Made by a program: the position numbers and the translations under genes
Shown: positions 33,620-43,012 of the stretch, one piece after another
Layout of the letters: each line of letters starts with the position of its first letter
Numbering within the stretch: position 1 is the stretch's first letter
Notes under the pieces: generated by a model
What the model saw: the letters and a program-made list of their open reading frames with translations, nothing else
What the model was told of the DNA's origin: nothing
Database searches by the model: none
Origin: Acinetobacter sp. CS-2
GTDB lineage: Bacteria > Pseudomonadota > Gammaproteobacteria > Pseudomonadales > Moraxellaceae
Direction of reading: 5' to 3'
DNA: 64,000 nt
Assembly: GCF_016599715.1 (NCBI RefSeq)
Contig: NZ_CP067019.1
Span: 124,001-188,000 of the forward strand

Positions 33620-34793
33620 GGGCAAGCTCCTCTGTATTAAGTCTCTCCAGCATGGCTTCAAAAGCGCTACCATCGCGACGTGTAACATTCGGAATGTAGC
33701 GGCTATAGACCCGAAACAGCATTTCAGTGGTTGAATGTCCCAGCTGGCGTGCGATCCATTCCGGATTCTCGCCTGCCGACAACCAGAGTGTTGCTGCGGT
33801 ATGACGTGTTTGATAAGCACGACGGGGCTTTAGCCCTAAAAAGCGTAGCAGGGGATGCCAGACACGCTTGTTTACCAGACGATAATCGAGAGGTCCACCA
33901 TCACGATTGCAGAATACAAACTCTGATTTACCATTATTTAAGCTTTTCTGTTGCAGAAAGGCTTGATAAACCCGATCACTCATTTGGATGGTACGGTCAG
34001 AACCATAAGTTTTGGTTCCACCAAGCTCGCCATTTACTAACGCTTCTCTGACATGGATTTCACGACGTGGTAAGTCCACATTTTTCCATTGCAAGCCATC
34101 GATCTCACTGGTGCGCATACCTGTGAAAAATCTAACAGTATAATAAGGCTTGAAATCATCACGAACTGTGGCAAGGATTGAGTGTACTTCCTTTAATGAA
34201 AAAGGTGTTACTTCAATCTTTCCTTGCTTTAAGTTCTTGATATTCTTATAAGGGCTATCAAAGTCATATCGTTCAGCAGCACTATCGAGTATCATACGAA
34301 GTGCTATCATAATCTGGTTGATTCTTGATGGTGAAAGACATTCTTGGTTTTTCCCGTGAGTCACTTTGGCGAGGGATGAGCGGAATCCAAGAATGTCTGA
34401 CTTTTTAATATTAATAACCGGAATTGTGCCAAAAAAAGGGATTAAGTACTTTTTGATCACAATTTGAATTTTTCCCTTGTAGCTAGTACGCCATTCTATT
34501 TCTTTATCAGTGAACCAAATTTCACAGAATTTTGAAAATAGAGGTGTTTTAGAGCTGATCTCATTTACTCTGTTTTCTGCATTTTTGATTTCTTTCAAAC
34601 GAGAACTTTTTGGAAAGTATTTAGCATAGTCAAAAATACCCAATAAGATTTCTGCTTCCATTCGCTCAATCGCTTTTTCAAGCTTTTTGCGATTTTGAGC
34701 ATTGTCTTCCAGAGCTGTTGTTTCACGACAACGGATGTTTAAGTATCGAAAATCGACACATAACTTACCGTATCTAGTACGAATGGCAGCCAT
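33609..34793 (-). CDS. Phage-type tyrosine integrase
   Basis: 394 aa. An N-terminal arm-binding domain (MAAIRTRYGKLCVDFRYLNI, as in DUF3596-type integrases), a core-binding domain around residues 85-190, and a C-terminal catalytic domain with Arg in FFTGMRTSEIDGLQW, YQTRHTAATLWL, RQLGHSTTEM and the nucleophile Tyr in FRVYSRYI. It lies 0.95 kb from the tRNA-Gly gene pair, the likely attachment site. Int, excisionase and regulator form the right end of an integrated element whose left end I cannot place with certainty. Confidence 0.9.
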   Translation of the reverse strand: MAAIRTRYGKLCVDFRYLNIRCRETTALEDNAQNRKKLEKAIERMEAEILLGIFDYAKYFPKSSRLKEIKNAENRVNEISSKTPLFSKFCEIWFTDKEIEWRTSYKGKIQIVIKKYLIPFFGTIPVINIKKSDILGFRSSLAKVTHGKNQECLSPSRINQIMIALRMILDSAAERYDFDSPYKNIKNLKQGKIEVTPFSLKEVHSILATVRDDFKPYYTVRFFTGMRTSEIDGLQWKNVDLPRREIHVREALVNGELGGTKTYGSDRTIQMSDRVYQAFLQQKSLNNGKSEFVFCNRDGGPLDYRLVNKRVWHPLLRFLGLKPRRAYQTRHTAATLWLSAGENPEWIARQLGHSTTEMLFRVYSRYIPNVTRRDGSAFEAMLERLNTEELAHEQ

Positions 34794-34806
34794 AAAAATA
34801 TTCTCC

Positions 34807-35022
34807 TTACTGAAGTTGTAGGCTGTTTAGCGAGCCTAAAGTGGTTTTAGTCATATCTTCTTCAATACGCTCCCATACATATAAAATTTTGCGTCCACCA
34901 AAAGGGCGAATGTAATGAATGCCTTCGATTAGAACACTGTCTTTCAACTGATTACGGATGGTACGCTCGTTGTAATGGATTCGTTCCGCCAGTTCTTTTG
35001 TAGTAATATAAGTAAGATTCAT
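34807..35022 (-). CDS. Excisionase-like helix-turn-helix protein
   Basis: 71 aa. An N-terminal winged helix-turn-helix-like segment (YITTKELAERIHYNERTIRN) and a small wing (IRPFGGRKILYVWERIEED) resemble recombination directionality factors. It is directly upstream of the integrase gene (13-bp gap), the usual xis-int arrangement. Confidence 0.7.
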   Translation of the reverse strand: MNLTYITTKELAERIHYNERTIRNQLKDSVLIEGIHYIRPFGGRKILYVWERIEEDMTKTTLGSLNSLQLQ

Positions 35023-35132
35023 GTCTGTATCCTTTTATAAAGTATCACAATGGTGTTATTTAAGGTCACAATGCAATAATAAATGCGTTTAAGACACCAT
35101 GCAAGTACTTTATTACACAATGGTGGTAATTA
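35023..35132. promoter_or_regulatory. Divergent promoter with repeated operator motif
   Basis: CACAATGGTG occurs at 35046-35055 and 35116-35125, and the partial inverse ACACCAT at 35093-35099. The region lies between the excisionase-like gene (leftward) and the Cro-like gene (rightward), so these are probably operator sites of the phage-type switch. Confidence 0.55.
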
Positions 35133-35351
35133 ATGATAGTTTGTAACTTGCCAGTACTTTTGGCAGAACGAAGAATGAAAGTAGCGGATGTAGTGCGGGC
35201 GACTGGAATGAGTAAGACAACATTACATAAGTTATATAATGGTCAATCGACTCGAATAGATTTTGAAACATTAGAAAAATTGTGTGTATTACTTAATGTT
35301 GAAGTAGGTGATTTATTAAAATTTAAGAAAAATGAAGAGCAAAATGATTGA
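35133..35351 (+). CDS. Cro/C1-type small regulator
   Basis: 72 aa, nearly all a helix-turn-helix domain: LAERRMKVADVVRATGMSKT, TLHKLYNGQSTRIDFETLEK, VEVGDLLKF. It is divergent from xis-int and probably controls their expression through the CACAATGGTG repeats. Confidence 0.8.
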   Translation: MIVCNLPVLLAERRMKVADVVRATGMSKTTLHKLYNGQSTRIDFETLEKLCVLLNVEVGDLLKFKKNEEQND

Positions 35352-35699
35352 TTGAAAGAGAATAAAATTAAGTTTTTATCATAATTAATTGTTTTAATTA
35401 TATATTTATGGTGACCATATTTGGTCACCATAAAAATTAATAAAATAAAAAATACTAAAATTGATGGGAAAAAGAGAAGTCAAGTGTATGGGGGAGGGGT
35501 TCTGATTATCTATAATGAAATTGTTTAAAAAAATACCAAAATAGTGAACGAGTTGATTTGTATATGATAAAGGGAAGGCACGTTTAGGGCACTTTTGGTC
35601 ACGCACCAGCTTCAAAAAACACGTTGTCTAAAAATTTTAGAACTTCTTCTAAAGCTAAAATAGAGAGGTTTTAGAAAAAATATTTTTAATAATCAACAA
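35352..35699. other. Gene-free AT-rich stretch with perfect palindrome
   Basis: No gene seen. TTTATGGTGACCA (35405-35417) and TGGTCACCATAAA (35422-35434) are perfect 13-bp arms around a 4-bp spacer, without a U-tract on either strand. This is either a regulatory site or part of the element's attachment region. Confidence 0.5.
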
Positions 35700-35732
35700 G
35701 AAAAAAGCCCTAATCTTTCGACTAGGGCCTTT
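35700..35732 (-). terminator. Terminator of the tRNA-Gly transcript
   Basis: On the minus strand GCCCTAGTCG...ATTAGGGC forms a stem followed by a T-run, starting 7 bp after the tRNA 3' end. Leftward transcription from the tRNA pair would stop here. Confidence 0.8.
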
Positions 35733-35738
35733 TAAATT

Positions 35739-35814
<76 letters not shown>

Positions 35815-35862
35815 GGAGTCTATAAAGTTTTTTAAGTGAAAAAACTAAATGAAAAAATTTTG

Positions 35863-35935
35863 AGCGGGAAAGGAGACTCGAACTCCCGACCCCAACCTTG
35901 GCAAGGTTATGCTCTACCAACTGAGCTATTCCCGC
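35863..35935 (-). tRNA. tRNA-Gly (GCC), copy 2, CCA not encoded
   Basis: Same acceptor, D-arm and anticodon arm as copy 1. The T-stem is GGGAG/CTCCT, and the sequence after the discriminator is not CCA. Transcribed leftward ahead of copy 1, 48 bp apart. Confidence 0.97.
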
Positions 35936-36169
35936 ATGCCGTGTATAATACAGTATGCAAAAATAGGGTCAATAACTTTGTGAAAAAACTTGCATCAATT
36001 GCATAAAATAAAACCATTTTGTACGGTTTTGCTGATTTTATAAACAAGATTGAAGTTTGAAAAGAAAATTTTATCCTGAAATCCAGGAATGATAGGTTGT
36101 ATAGGCACGAAGATTGAATCGGAACACGGTATACTGAAGCAAGAAATTGAACTATTTCGGAGTATCTTG

Positions 36170-36484
36170 ATGAATTTAGAACAACAGTTGATTCAACGCC
36201 TGCAAGAGTTATCACCAGTTCATTTAGAAGTGGTGAACGAATCATCCGGTCATGGCGGCTATTTCCCGGGTAAAGAGTCGCATTTTAAAGTGATTGTGGT
36301 GAGTGACATTTTCCAAGGCTTGCGTTTGGTGCAACGTCATCAAAAAATTTATGCAGCAGCAGGGGACTTGCTTGCACCAAGCCGTATTCATGCCCTGGCG
36401 ATTCATGCTTTTGTGCCATCAGAATGGCAAGGACAAGATACCTCAAGTCCTGAATGTGCACATGCGCCAAAAGCTGAATCATAA
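36170..36484 (+). CDS. bolA: BolA-family protein
   Basis: 104 aa. The BolA fold is visible in HLEVVNESSGHGGYFPGKES, HFKVIVVSDIFQGLRLVQRH and IHALAIHAFVPSEW. BolA proteins work with monothiol glutaredoxins in iron-sulfur handling and affect cell shape under stress. The start at 36170 is preceded by CGGAG; an earlier in-frame ATG at 36089 has no such site. It is followed 13 bp later by a membrane protein gene, probably one operon. Confidence 0.9.
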   Translation: MNLEQQLIQRLQELSPVHLEVVNESSGHGGYFPGKESHFKVIVVSDIFQGLRLVQRHQKIYAAAGDLLAPSRIHALAIHAFVPSEWQGQDTSSPECAHAPKAES

Positions 36485-36497
36485 GGAAGATTAAACA

Positions 36498-36890
36498 ATG
36501 GATATGCAGCTGACGGTAAAAATTGTGCATATGATTGCGGTGACTTTATTGATTGGGGCAATCCTTGCACGTGCTTTTACTTTATTTGTTGGAGTCAACG
36601 GCAATCAGCCCAATTCGGTGGCACGAAAATTTTTGGTCGCCTGGCAGCATCTTGCCATGACCATTATTGTTTTGACCGGGCTAACTTCATTAGTGATCAA
36701 GAATTTTGAAGTACAACCATGGTTTTATGCCAAAATCATCCTGTTTCTGGTGCTGTTTTCTTCCTTGATCAAAGCCTATAAAAAAGATGACCGTATTTTA
36801 CTGATCCAGCGTCGCGCAGGTTTAATGATTGCAGTGGCTGCACTGATCGCCATTATCGGATTAGTCATCATCAAGCCGAATTTTGGCTAA
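36498..36890 (+). CDS. Small four-helix inner-membrane protein
   Basis: 130 aa with four predicted membrane helices (VKIVHMIAVTLLIGAILARA, LAMTIIVLTGLTSLVI, FYAKIILFLVLFSSLI, GLMIAVAALIAIIGLVII). It resembles SirB2/CopD-like small membrane proteins with a His in the first helix, but no function can be assigned. It lies immediately after bolA. Confidence 0.75.
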   Translation: MDMQLTVKIVHMIAVTLLIGAILARAFTLFVGVNGNQPNSVARKFLVAWQHLAMTIIVLTGLTSLVIKNFEVQPWFYAKIILFLVLFSSLIKAYKKDDRILLIQRRAGLMIAVAALIAIIGLVIIKPNFG

Positions 36891-36973
36891 TTGTTAGACA
36901 TGATTGTTCTAGATGTAAGATGTGTAGGATAAACTGCAATTCATAGATAACTATAAATGATAGGGGGCTTCCA

Positions 36974-37810
36974 ATGCTGGTACGTGTGGTTTTTAATCAA
37001 AAAGGTGGGGTCGGTAAGTCCAGTATTGCCGTCAATCTGGCTGCAATTAGCGCACATCAGGGGTTGAAAACCTTGCTGATTGATCTCGACCCTCAAGCCA
37101 ATTCTAGTCAATATCTATTGGGGGATGATGCGACCTATACGGTGGATAAACCGGCGCTGGAACCCAATATTGAAAATTATTTTCAGGAAGTGTTGGGGGC
37201 AACCCAAAGCAAAGGACTTTTAGGCAATGCCATTGGTTCCATTTTAAAGAACCGTGATAAAGGTCTGGAGCATTACGTGCACCAATCACCTTTTAAAAAT
37301 CTGGATGTGATTCCTGCAAGTCCGACTTTGGGTGCACTGGCTCATGCCTTGGAGTCGAAACACAAGATTTATAAATTGCGTGATGCCTTGCAGCAACTGC
37401 AAGGACAGTATGACCGGGTGTATATCGATACACCGCCGGCTTTTAACTTCTTTACCTTATCGGCGTTGATTGCTGCCAGTCGCGTGCTGATTCCTTTTGA
37501 TTGTGACGTATTTTCAAAACGTGCATTACAGACTCTGATTGAAAACGTCATCGAAACTCAGGATGATCATAATGAACGTCTGGAAATTGAAGGGATTGTG
37601 GTCAATCAGTTTCAGGCCCAGGCTAAATTACCGCGTGAAGTGGTGCAACAGCTGAAAGATGAAAGCTTGCCTGTATTAGACAGCATGTTGCCGCCGTCCA
37701 TTTTAATGAAAGAATCGCATCTTAAAAATCAGCCTTTGATCCATTTGGCGACTGATCATAAATTGACGCAAGCCTATCAATCGTTGTTCAATGAAATTGA
37801 GCATATATAA
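36974..37810 (+). CDS. ParA/Soj-family ATPase
   Basis: 278 aa. Deviant Walker A NQKGGVGKSS (residues 8-17), switch I-type segment LLIDLDPQANSSQYLLG, Walker B-like RVYIDTPPAF. ParA-type ATPases position DNA or protein cargo. There is no ParB gene beside it, so this is a solitary chromosomal member, perhaps an envelope or cell-division-linked orphan. A small lipoprotein gene follows 15 bp downstream. Confidence 0.88.
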   Translation: MLVRVVFNQKGGVGKSSIAVNLAAISAHQGLKTLLIDLDPQANSSQYLLGDDATYTVDKPALEPNIENYFQEVLGATQSKGLLGNAIGSILKNRDKGLEHYVHQSPFKNLDVIPASPTLGALAHALESKHKIYKLRDALQQLQGQYDRVYIDTPPAFNFFTLSALIAASRVLIPFDCDVFSKRALQTLIENVIETQDDHNERLEIEGIVVNQFQAQAKLPREVVQQLKDESLPVLDSMLPPSILMKESHLKNQPLIHLATDHKLTQAYQSLFNEIEHI

Positions 37811-37825
37811 GTATTGAGATTTCTC

Positions 37826-38212
37826 ATGAAAACGATTTATCTAAGCCTTCTTTTGGGAAGTACGGTTTTATTGGCGGCATGTGCAACGACGGTGAAACCG
37901 AGTTATGTTTCTCCGACCCAGTATCAAGCGCTCAATTGCCAGCAATTGCAAAGTGAATATAACCGTATTCAACAATATATCGACAATGGTGTGCAGGCAC
38001 CAAAACGCACTGGCGTCGGAGTGGGTGTCGGTGTAGGCGGTGGTTGGGGTAGTCATGGCGGCTGGGGAATCGCTCCGAGTGTTTCAGTCAATATGGGGCA
38101 ATCTTCAAATAGCAAAAACACTGAACTGGCACGTCTATTGGGTGAACAGGAAGCTGTAGTTCAAGCAGCAAAATTCAAAAACTGCCCAATTATTGTTCGT
38201 AATAAAGTTTAA
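37826..38212 (+). CDS. Small lipoprotein
   Basis: 128 aa from the ATG at 37826. Signal peptide MKTIYLSLLLGSTVLLAAC with lipobox LLAAC (lipidated Cys about residue 19). The mature part has a helical segment, a Gly-rich tract (VGVGVGVGGGWGSHGGWG) and two further Cys residues (LNCQQL, FKNCPI) that may form a disulfide. The function is unknown. Probably co-transcribed with the ParA-like gene. Confidence 0.8.
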   Translation: MKTIYLSLLLGSTVLLAACATTVKPSYVSPTQYQALNCQQLQSEYNRIQQYIDNGVQAPKRTGVGVGVGVGGGWGSHGGWGIAPSVSVNMGQSSNSKNTELARLLGEQEAVVQAAKFKNCPIIVRNKV

Positions 38213-38221
38213 TAATTCATC

Positions 38222-38268
38222 AATTTATCCCGCTGTTGAGGTGTTGTACCCGACAGCAGGGTGATAAA
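38222..38268 (+). terminator. Probable terminator after the lipoprotein gene
   Basis: TTTATC-CC-GCTGT pairs with ACAGC-AGG-GT-GATAAA to form a long interrupted stem. The T-run is weak, so this is a possible rather than certain terminator. Confidence 0.5.
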
Positions 38269-38435
38269 ATATTAGCAAAATGTTTCAATGTAAATATTAT
38301 TAATATCAATTGGTTGTTGTTTTTTGATGGAATCTTTAAACGCATCAGGTGATGTTTTTTTATCGAGAAATACTTGTCATTTTTTATCGGTTTCATATAT
38401 GGTGTGCCCCATCAGGATGGTGATATCAGGTATGT

Positions 38436-39026
38436 ATGATCGAGAGTTGGCTTTTTGTATTGGCAGTGATTGCGGTATTGATGATTCCGGGTCCAACCAA
38501 TGCATTACTTGCAAGCTCGGCTTATCAACAAGGCATTGCTAAAACCAGTCTGTTTATTCCGGCAAAAATGCTTGGCTATTTTTATGCCATTAATTTGTGG
38601 GCATTACTTATTCATTTGTGTGATCCAGTATGGCCGAACTTTATTCATATCCTGCATTTTTGTAGCGCCATTTATGTGAGTTGGATGGCTTTTCATTTGT
38701 GGAAAGCGTCAGATTTAGAAAAGCATAATCAACGTCATCCTTCGATCCGACCTCGACAACTGTTCTTTTCTACCTTCAAAAATCCTAAAGCCTTATTATT
38801 TGCTGCCGGTGTTTTACCGCTTGAAACCTGGAGCAATCCCACCAATTTTATTTTGGTATTTGCAATGTTCAGTCTGGTCCTGTTACCTACGGTGGTGTTC
38901 TGGATGTTTTTTGGGCGGGCCATTCTGGCAGGGCAGTCCAGACAAATAAAAGCCGATCTGTTATATAAAGGATCGGCCATGTTGCTGATTATGTGTATGT
39001 TACCCGTTGTGATACGCTTCTTTTAA
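38436..39026 (+). CDS. LysE/RhtB-family exporter
   Basis: 196 aa with about five or six membrane helices. The family signature near the N-terminus, VLMIPGPTNALLASSAY, and FFSTFKNPKALLFAAGVLP are visible. LysE/RhtB proteins export amino acids or related small molecules; the substrate is not predictable. It converges with the DedA-family gene, their stops overlapping by 4 bp. Confidence 0.85.
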   Translation: MIESWLFVLAVIAVLMIPGPTNALLASSAYQQGIAKTSLFIPAKMLGYFYAINLWALLIHLCDPVWPNFIHILHFCSAIYVSWMAFHLWKASDLEKHNQRHPSIRPRQLFFSTFKNPKALLFAAGVLPLETWSNPTNFILVFAMFSLVLLPTVVFWMFFGRAILAGQSRQIKADLLYKGSAMLLIMCMLPVVIRFF

Positions 39027-39655
39027 TGTGCCTTTTTGAGTTTCTGGCGAATAAAACCAATAATGCCCGGCAAGACACTAATAATAATGATGCCAAAAAT
39101 CAGATGGGTAAAATTGTCTTTAACAATCGGCATATTGCCAAACAAGTAGCCTAAAATTACAAAAGAACCGACCCAGCAAATGGCACCAATGACATTAAAG
39201 CTGAGGAAATATCTATAATTCATGTGACCTGCACCGGCGACAAACGGGGCAAAAGTACGGGCGAAAGGAATAAAACGGGCAAAAATAATGGTTTTTCCGC
39301 CATGTTTTTCAAAGAATTTTTGCGTATAGGTTAAATGCTTTTTATTAATGAACCGTGATTCAATTTCAAAGACACGCGGCCCAATAAATTTACCAATATG
39401 ATAATTCAGCGTGTCGCCCAATACTGCGGCAGTAAACAGCAAGATGACCAGAATATAAGGATTCATTGCGCCTGTGGATGCTGCTAAGGCTCCTGCTGCG
39501 AACAGTAGGCTGTCACCTGGCAGAAATGGCATAACCACCAAACCGGTTTCTACAAAAATAATCAAGAAAAGAATGGCATAAATCCACACGCCGTAATCGG
39601 TGATAAATTCGAGCAGATGGGCATCAACGTGTAAGATAAAATCAAGCAGTTCCAT
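39023..39655 (-). CDS. DedA-family membrane protein
   Basis: 210 aa. DedA/VTT domain: FVETGLVVMPFLPGDSLLFA, LGDTLNYHIGKFIGPRVFE, FARFIPFARTFAPFVAGAG and ICWVGSFVILGYLFG. Family members are envelope-maintenance proteins implicated in undecaprenyl-phosphate or phospholipid flipping. The reentrant-loop Arg residues and the early Glu are present, so it appears functional. Confidence 0.9.
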   Translation of the reverse strand: MELLDFILHVDAHLLEFITDYGVWIYAILFLIIFVETGLVVMPFLPGDSLLFAAGALAASTGAMNPYILVILLFTAAVLGDTLNYHIGKFIGPRVFEIESRFINKKHLTYTQKFFEKHGGKTIIFARFIPFARTFAPFVAGAGHMNYRYFLSFNVIGAICWVGSFVILGYLFGNMPIVKDNFTHLIFGIIIISVLPGIIGFIRQKLKKAH

Positions 39656-39849
39656 GGCGCTACAGACAGCAAAAATGTGCTGAAATCCTAGCAGTCTGGG
39701 GCATGAAAGTCAGTACCAAAAAGAAAATTAATTGCATTTTCATCCTTCCCTTTTTTCACAATGATTTATCTTACAAATTATTTATTGACCCTGATAAAAA
39801 CAGGCTTAGCATGAAGAGGTCATTAAAACAAAAATCAAAAGGTGACCTC

Positions 39850-40304
39850 ATGTTTAATCCGAATATTTTTATAAAAAATCTGCTGCAAAGTCTGCAAACC
39901 GATGCCTTTATCGCTTTGGTTGCACGTGTATTGATAGCCTATATTTTTCTGATGTCTGGCTGGATGAAAATCAATGCTTATACTGCAACGGCCGGGTATA
40001 TGGAATCTAAAGGTGTCCCGGGCAGTCTGCTGCCTTTGAGTATCCTGGTCGTCGCTGGCGGTGGTCTGGCCTTGTTCTTTGGTTTCCAGGCCCGCCTGGC
40101 TGCCTTGGGCTTAGCCGTTTTTACCTTTATTTGCGGCTTTATTTTCCACGGCACCGGGACTCCGGATGATGCCATTCACCTGATGAAAAATATTGCCATG
40201 ACTCTGGTGGACTATTGTTCTTGATGTTGCATGGTGCAGGTAAATTCAGTGTAGATGACATGCTAGAGAGATCATCACCAGAATTGAGGAAAATAGAAGG
40301 TTGA
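39850..40304 (+). pseudogene. DoxX-family gene with a 2-bp frameshift
   Basis: The open frame gives 124 aa (MFNPNIFIKNLLQSLQTDAF ... FLMSGWMKINAYTATAGYME ... DDAIHLMKNIAMT) and then stops early at 40224. The +2 frame continues the family pattern as GGLLFLMLHGAGKFSVDDML and ends at a TGA at 40302-40304. The change is an extra CT in ACTCTGG at 40202-40205. The last membrane helix is therefore lost unless this is a sequencing error. GGTGA precedes the ATG at 39850. Confidence 0.78.
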
Positions 40305-40428
40305 TTCTAGTTTGTACAGGTCTTTTGGTAATTACATAAAACCTGTGCACAGTACATAAAAGCTGCGTACAAATTGCCAGGATTTTGCTTCAATAAAGCT
40401 TGATGAAGCTACCAAAGTGGAGTCAGCC

Positions 40429-40827
40429 ATGAAGCAAATGTTATGGGTAATTTTTATCTCTGGTGTAATGTTTTCTTCAGCATCTTGGGCGGGTAAAAGT
40501 GATCAGATGATCGTGAATGAAGCTGCCCAAAATATGGTAACGGTTGTAGAAGCAAAACAACTGGCAGATGAAACTGCAGTGACCTTGTCTGGAATCATTG
40601 TCAAACGAATACGGGGCGATCATTTTGAACTCAAAGATGGTTCCGGTTCAATTGACATTGATGTCGATGATGATTTTTGGAAACCGATGGGCTTAAAGGC
40701 CGGTGATCAGGTGAAAGTGATGGGTGAAGTGGATACTCAAAGTGATCAATCCACTAACATCGATGTTGTTAAAATAGAAAAACTGGTAAACCCAAAGGAT
40801 AAATGGCTTTGGTATAATCAGGACTAA
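40429..40827 (+). CDS. Periplasmic OB-fold (YgiW/BOF-type) protein
   Basis: 132 aa from the ATG at 40429, with GTGGAG upstream. Signal peptide MKQMLWVIFISGVMFSSASW ending at AGK. The mature part is the bacterial OB-fold of the YgiW/YdeI type: VTLSGIIVKRIRGDHFELKD, GSIDIDVDDDFW, GDQVKVMGEVD. Family members are linked to tolerance of peroxide, metals or cationic peptides. Confidence 0.85.
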   Translation: MKQMLWVIFISGVMFSSASWAGKSDQMIVNEAAQNMVTVVEAKQLADETAVTLSGIIVKRIRGDHFELKDGSGSIDIDVDDDFWKPMGLKAGDQVKVMGEVDTQSDQSTNIDVVKIEKLVNPKDKWLWYNQD

Positions 40828-41101
40828 GCTGCAAGATTTGACTTAATCACCAAAGTCCTAGAGAGCATACGACACGGTCTAAACAGATGAGGTCGATATC
40901 CATCATGATGAAATTGAAGGATATCTAAATCGTGAAAATAGAAAAATGGCAATATAAATAAGGCATCCGGACGGGTGCCTTGTTGTGCCAGAAATATAAT
41001 GCAATCAACGAATTGAAAGCCTTGTGCGAATAGTGTGCTTAATGCGCCGAAAAATGATAGAATGCAGCGCTTATTTCGTTTGCCTTGCATAGTTGTTTGT
41101 C
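40828..41101. other. guaA upstream region with hairpin
   Basis: No gene. AAGGCATCC (40960-40968) and GGGTGCCTT (40973-40981) form a hairpin with one wobble pair, a probable weak terminator of the preceding gene. The guaA promoter should lie between it and 41101. Confidence 0.5.
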
Positions 41102-42670
41102 ATGACTACCAATACTCAAATCACTGAAGACCGCATCCTGATTCTGGATTTCGGTTCTCAATACAGTCAGCTTATTGCACGTCGTGTACGTGAAGCTGGC
41201 GTATATTCTGAAATGTATGCCTATGACATGTCTGAAGAAGACATTCGCGCATTTAAACCAAACGGTATCATCTTGTCGGGTGGTCCGGAAAGTGTTCATG
41301 AAGAAGGTAGTCCACGCGCACCTGAAGTTGTATTCAACCTGGGTGTACCTGTATTGGGTATTTGCTACGGCTTGCAAACCATGTCCGAACAGCTTGGCGG
41401 TAAAGTAGAGCCAGGTACCGTGCATGAATTTGGTTATGCTGCGGTAGACGTTTTGGTTCGTGACCAGCTTCTGGGTGATTTAGACGATGGTGAAAACAAA
41501 CTCAATGTTTGGATGAGCCATGGCGATAAAGTCAGTGCAATTCCTGAAGGTTTCCAGGTGACTGCCAGTACACCAAGCTGTCCATTTGCAGCAGTAAGCG
41601 ATGAAAAACGCCGTTTCTATGGCGTGCAGTTCCACCCGGAAGTGACCCATACTGCAAAAGGTGCCGAGTTATTGTCTAACTTTGTACACAGCATTTGTGG
41701 TTGCCGTAATCTTTGGAACTCGGAAAACATCATCGACCTGCGTGTTGAACAGTTACGTGAACAGATTGGCGATCAAAAAGTATTGCTTGGTCTTTCAGGT
41801 GGCGTAGATTCATCTGTAGTTGCTGCGCTTCTTCATAAAGCCATTGGCGATCAATTGACTTGCGTATTCGTAGATAATGGCTTGCTTCGTTTGAACGAAG
41901 GCGAGCAAGTGATGGATATGTTTGCGAAAAACATGGGTATCCGTGTAATTCGTGCCGATGCTGAAAACCGTTTCTTGTCCGCTCTCGCAGGTGAAGTTGA
42001 CCCTGAGAAAAAACGTAAAATCATTGGTCGTGAGTTCATTGAAGTCTTTGCTGAAGAGGCACGTAAGCTTGATGGCGTAAACTTCCTGGCACAAGGCACA
42101 ATTTACCCGGACGTGATTGAATCTGCTGCAACTAAAAACGGTAAGGCACACGTAATTAAATCACACCACAATGTGGGCGGTTTACCAGAAGATTTAGCAT
42201 TTGAACTGGTTGAGCCAATCCGTGACCTGTTTAAAGATGAAGTACGCCGTTTAGGTACCACTTTAGGCTTGCCGTTTGAGATGCTTTATCGTCATCCATT
42301 CCCGGGTCCAGGTTTGGGCGTGCGTATTTTGGGTGAAGTGAAAAAAGAATATGCCGACATTCTTCGTCTGGCTGATGACATCTTCATGCAAGAACTTCGC
42401 GCTAGCGGTTGGTATGACAAAACTGCTCAAGCCTTCGCTGTATTCCAACCAGTTAAATCTGTTGGTGTAGTGGGCGATGGCCGTCGTTATGCATGGGTGA
42501 TTGCACTTCGTGCCGTTGAAACTGTTGACTTTATGACAGCTCGTTTTGCGCATCTTCCATATGAATTGGTAGACAAGATTTCGACTCGTATCATGAACGA
42601 AATCAAAGATGTTTCACGTGTGGTTTATGACGTGTCATCTAAGCCACCAGCAACGATTGAATGGGAGTAA
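41102..42670 (+). CDS. guaA: GMP synthase (glutamine-hydrolysing)
   Basis: 522 aa cytoplasmic enzyme converting XMP, glutamine and ATP to GMP. An N-terminal class I glutamine amidotransferase domain has the nucleophile Cys88 in [10 protein letters not shown] and His/Glu in FHPEVTH; the ATP pyrophosphatase has the P-loop [12 protein letters not shown], and the C-terminal dimerisation domain ends PPATIEWE. Full length and intact. The ATG at 41102 is preferred over a TTG at 41093. An anchor gene of the conserved chromosome. Confidence 0.98.
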   Translation: MTTNTQITEDRILILDFGSQYSQLIARRVREAGVYSEMYAYDMSEEDIRAFKPNGIILSGGPESVHEEGSPRAPEVVFNLGVPVLGICYGLQTMSEQLGGKVEPGTVHEFGYAAVDVLVRDQLLGDLDDGENKLNVWMSHGDKVSAIPEGFQVTASTPSCPFAAVSDEKRRFYGVQFHPEVTHTAKGAELLSNFVHSICGCRNLWNSENIIDLRVEQLREQIGDQKVLLGLSGGVDSSVVAALLHKAIGDQLTCVFVDNGLLRLNEGEQVMDMFAKNMGIRVIRADAENRFLSALAGEVDPEKKRKIIGREFIEVFAEEARKLDGVNFLAQGTIYPDVIESAATKNGKAHVIKSHHNVGGLPEDLAFELVEPIRDLFKDEVRRLGTTLGLPFEMLYRHPFPGPGLGVRILGEVKKEYADILRLADDIFMQELRASGWYDKTAQAFAVFQPVKSVGVVGDGRRYAWVIALRAVETVDFMTARFAHLPYELVDKISTRIMNEIKDVSRVVYDVSSKPPATIEWE

Positions 42671-42770
42671 CTTTCAGCATAGCTGAAAGTCTTGCGAGGT
42701 GACAAAGCAGTGCTTTGTTATTTCACCTCTCAGGGTTTCAGGAAGCACTGCTTCCTGCCTAAATTACGCC
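42671..42770 (+). repeat. Cluster of three hairpins after guaA
   Basis: ACTTTCAGCATAGCTGAAAGT, then GAGGTG...AAAGCA/TGCTTT...CACCTC, then AGGAAGCA/TGCTTCCT follow one another directly after the stop codon. The density suggests a REP-like or mRNA 3'-stabilising structure rather than chance. Confidence 0.55.
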
Positions 42771-42849
42771 ATGAGCAAAATTAAAAGCATTGCTTTGAAT
42801 TTTGTGCAAGATGCGCGCGGCAGTTTAGGAATCTAGAATTATTCAAATA

Positions 42850-42877
42850 AAAAAGAGCGCTTAGGCGCTCTTTTTTA
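42850..42877 (+). terminator. Rho-independent terminator downstream of guaA
   Basis: Six-bp GC-rich stem GAGCGC/GCGCTC with a TTAG loop, an A-run before and a T-run after, so it can work in both directions between guaA and the convergent GGDEF gene. Confidence 0.92.
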
Positions 42878-43012
42878 TATTTTAAAAAATTAATCTTTGA
42901 AGAATAGGAATAAATATTTTGAGCCACTAAATTCGGCTTTAGTATGCAAGTCGAGCGCAGTTTTCATATTTATAAAATAGACCAAGGCTGTTTCGATGAA
43001 GATAATTTTTAA

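Noticed and set aside
33620..33820. N-terminal extension of the small phage protein
   Set aside because: It lies within the catalytic part of the integrase gene in another frame. The internal ATG at 33619 gives a compact protein with a typical overlap.
36089..36169. Longer N-terminal start for the BolA-family gene
   Set aside because: The extension does not resemble BolA and has no ribosome-binding site, whereas the ATG at 36170 follows CGGAG.
36974..38212. A plasmid-type partition locus
   Set aside because: There is a ParA-like ATPase but no ParB gene or repeated centromere-like sites, and the neighbours are chromosomal backbone genes.
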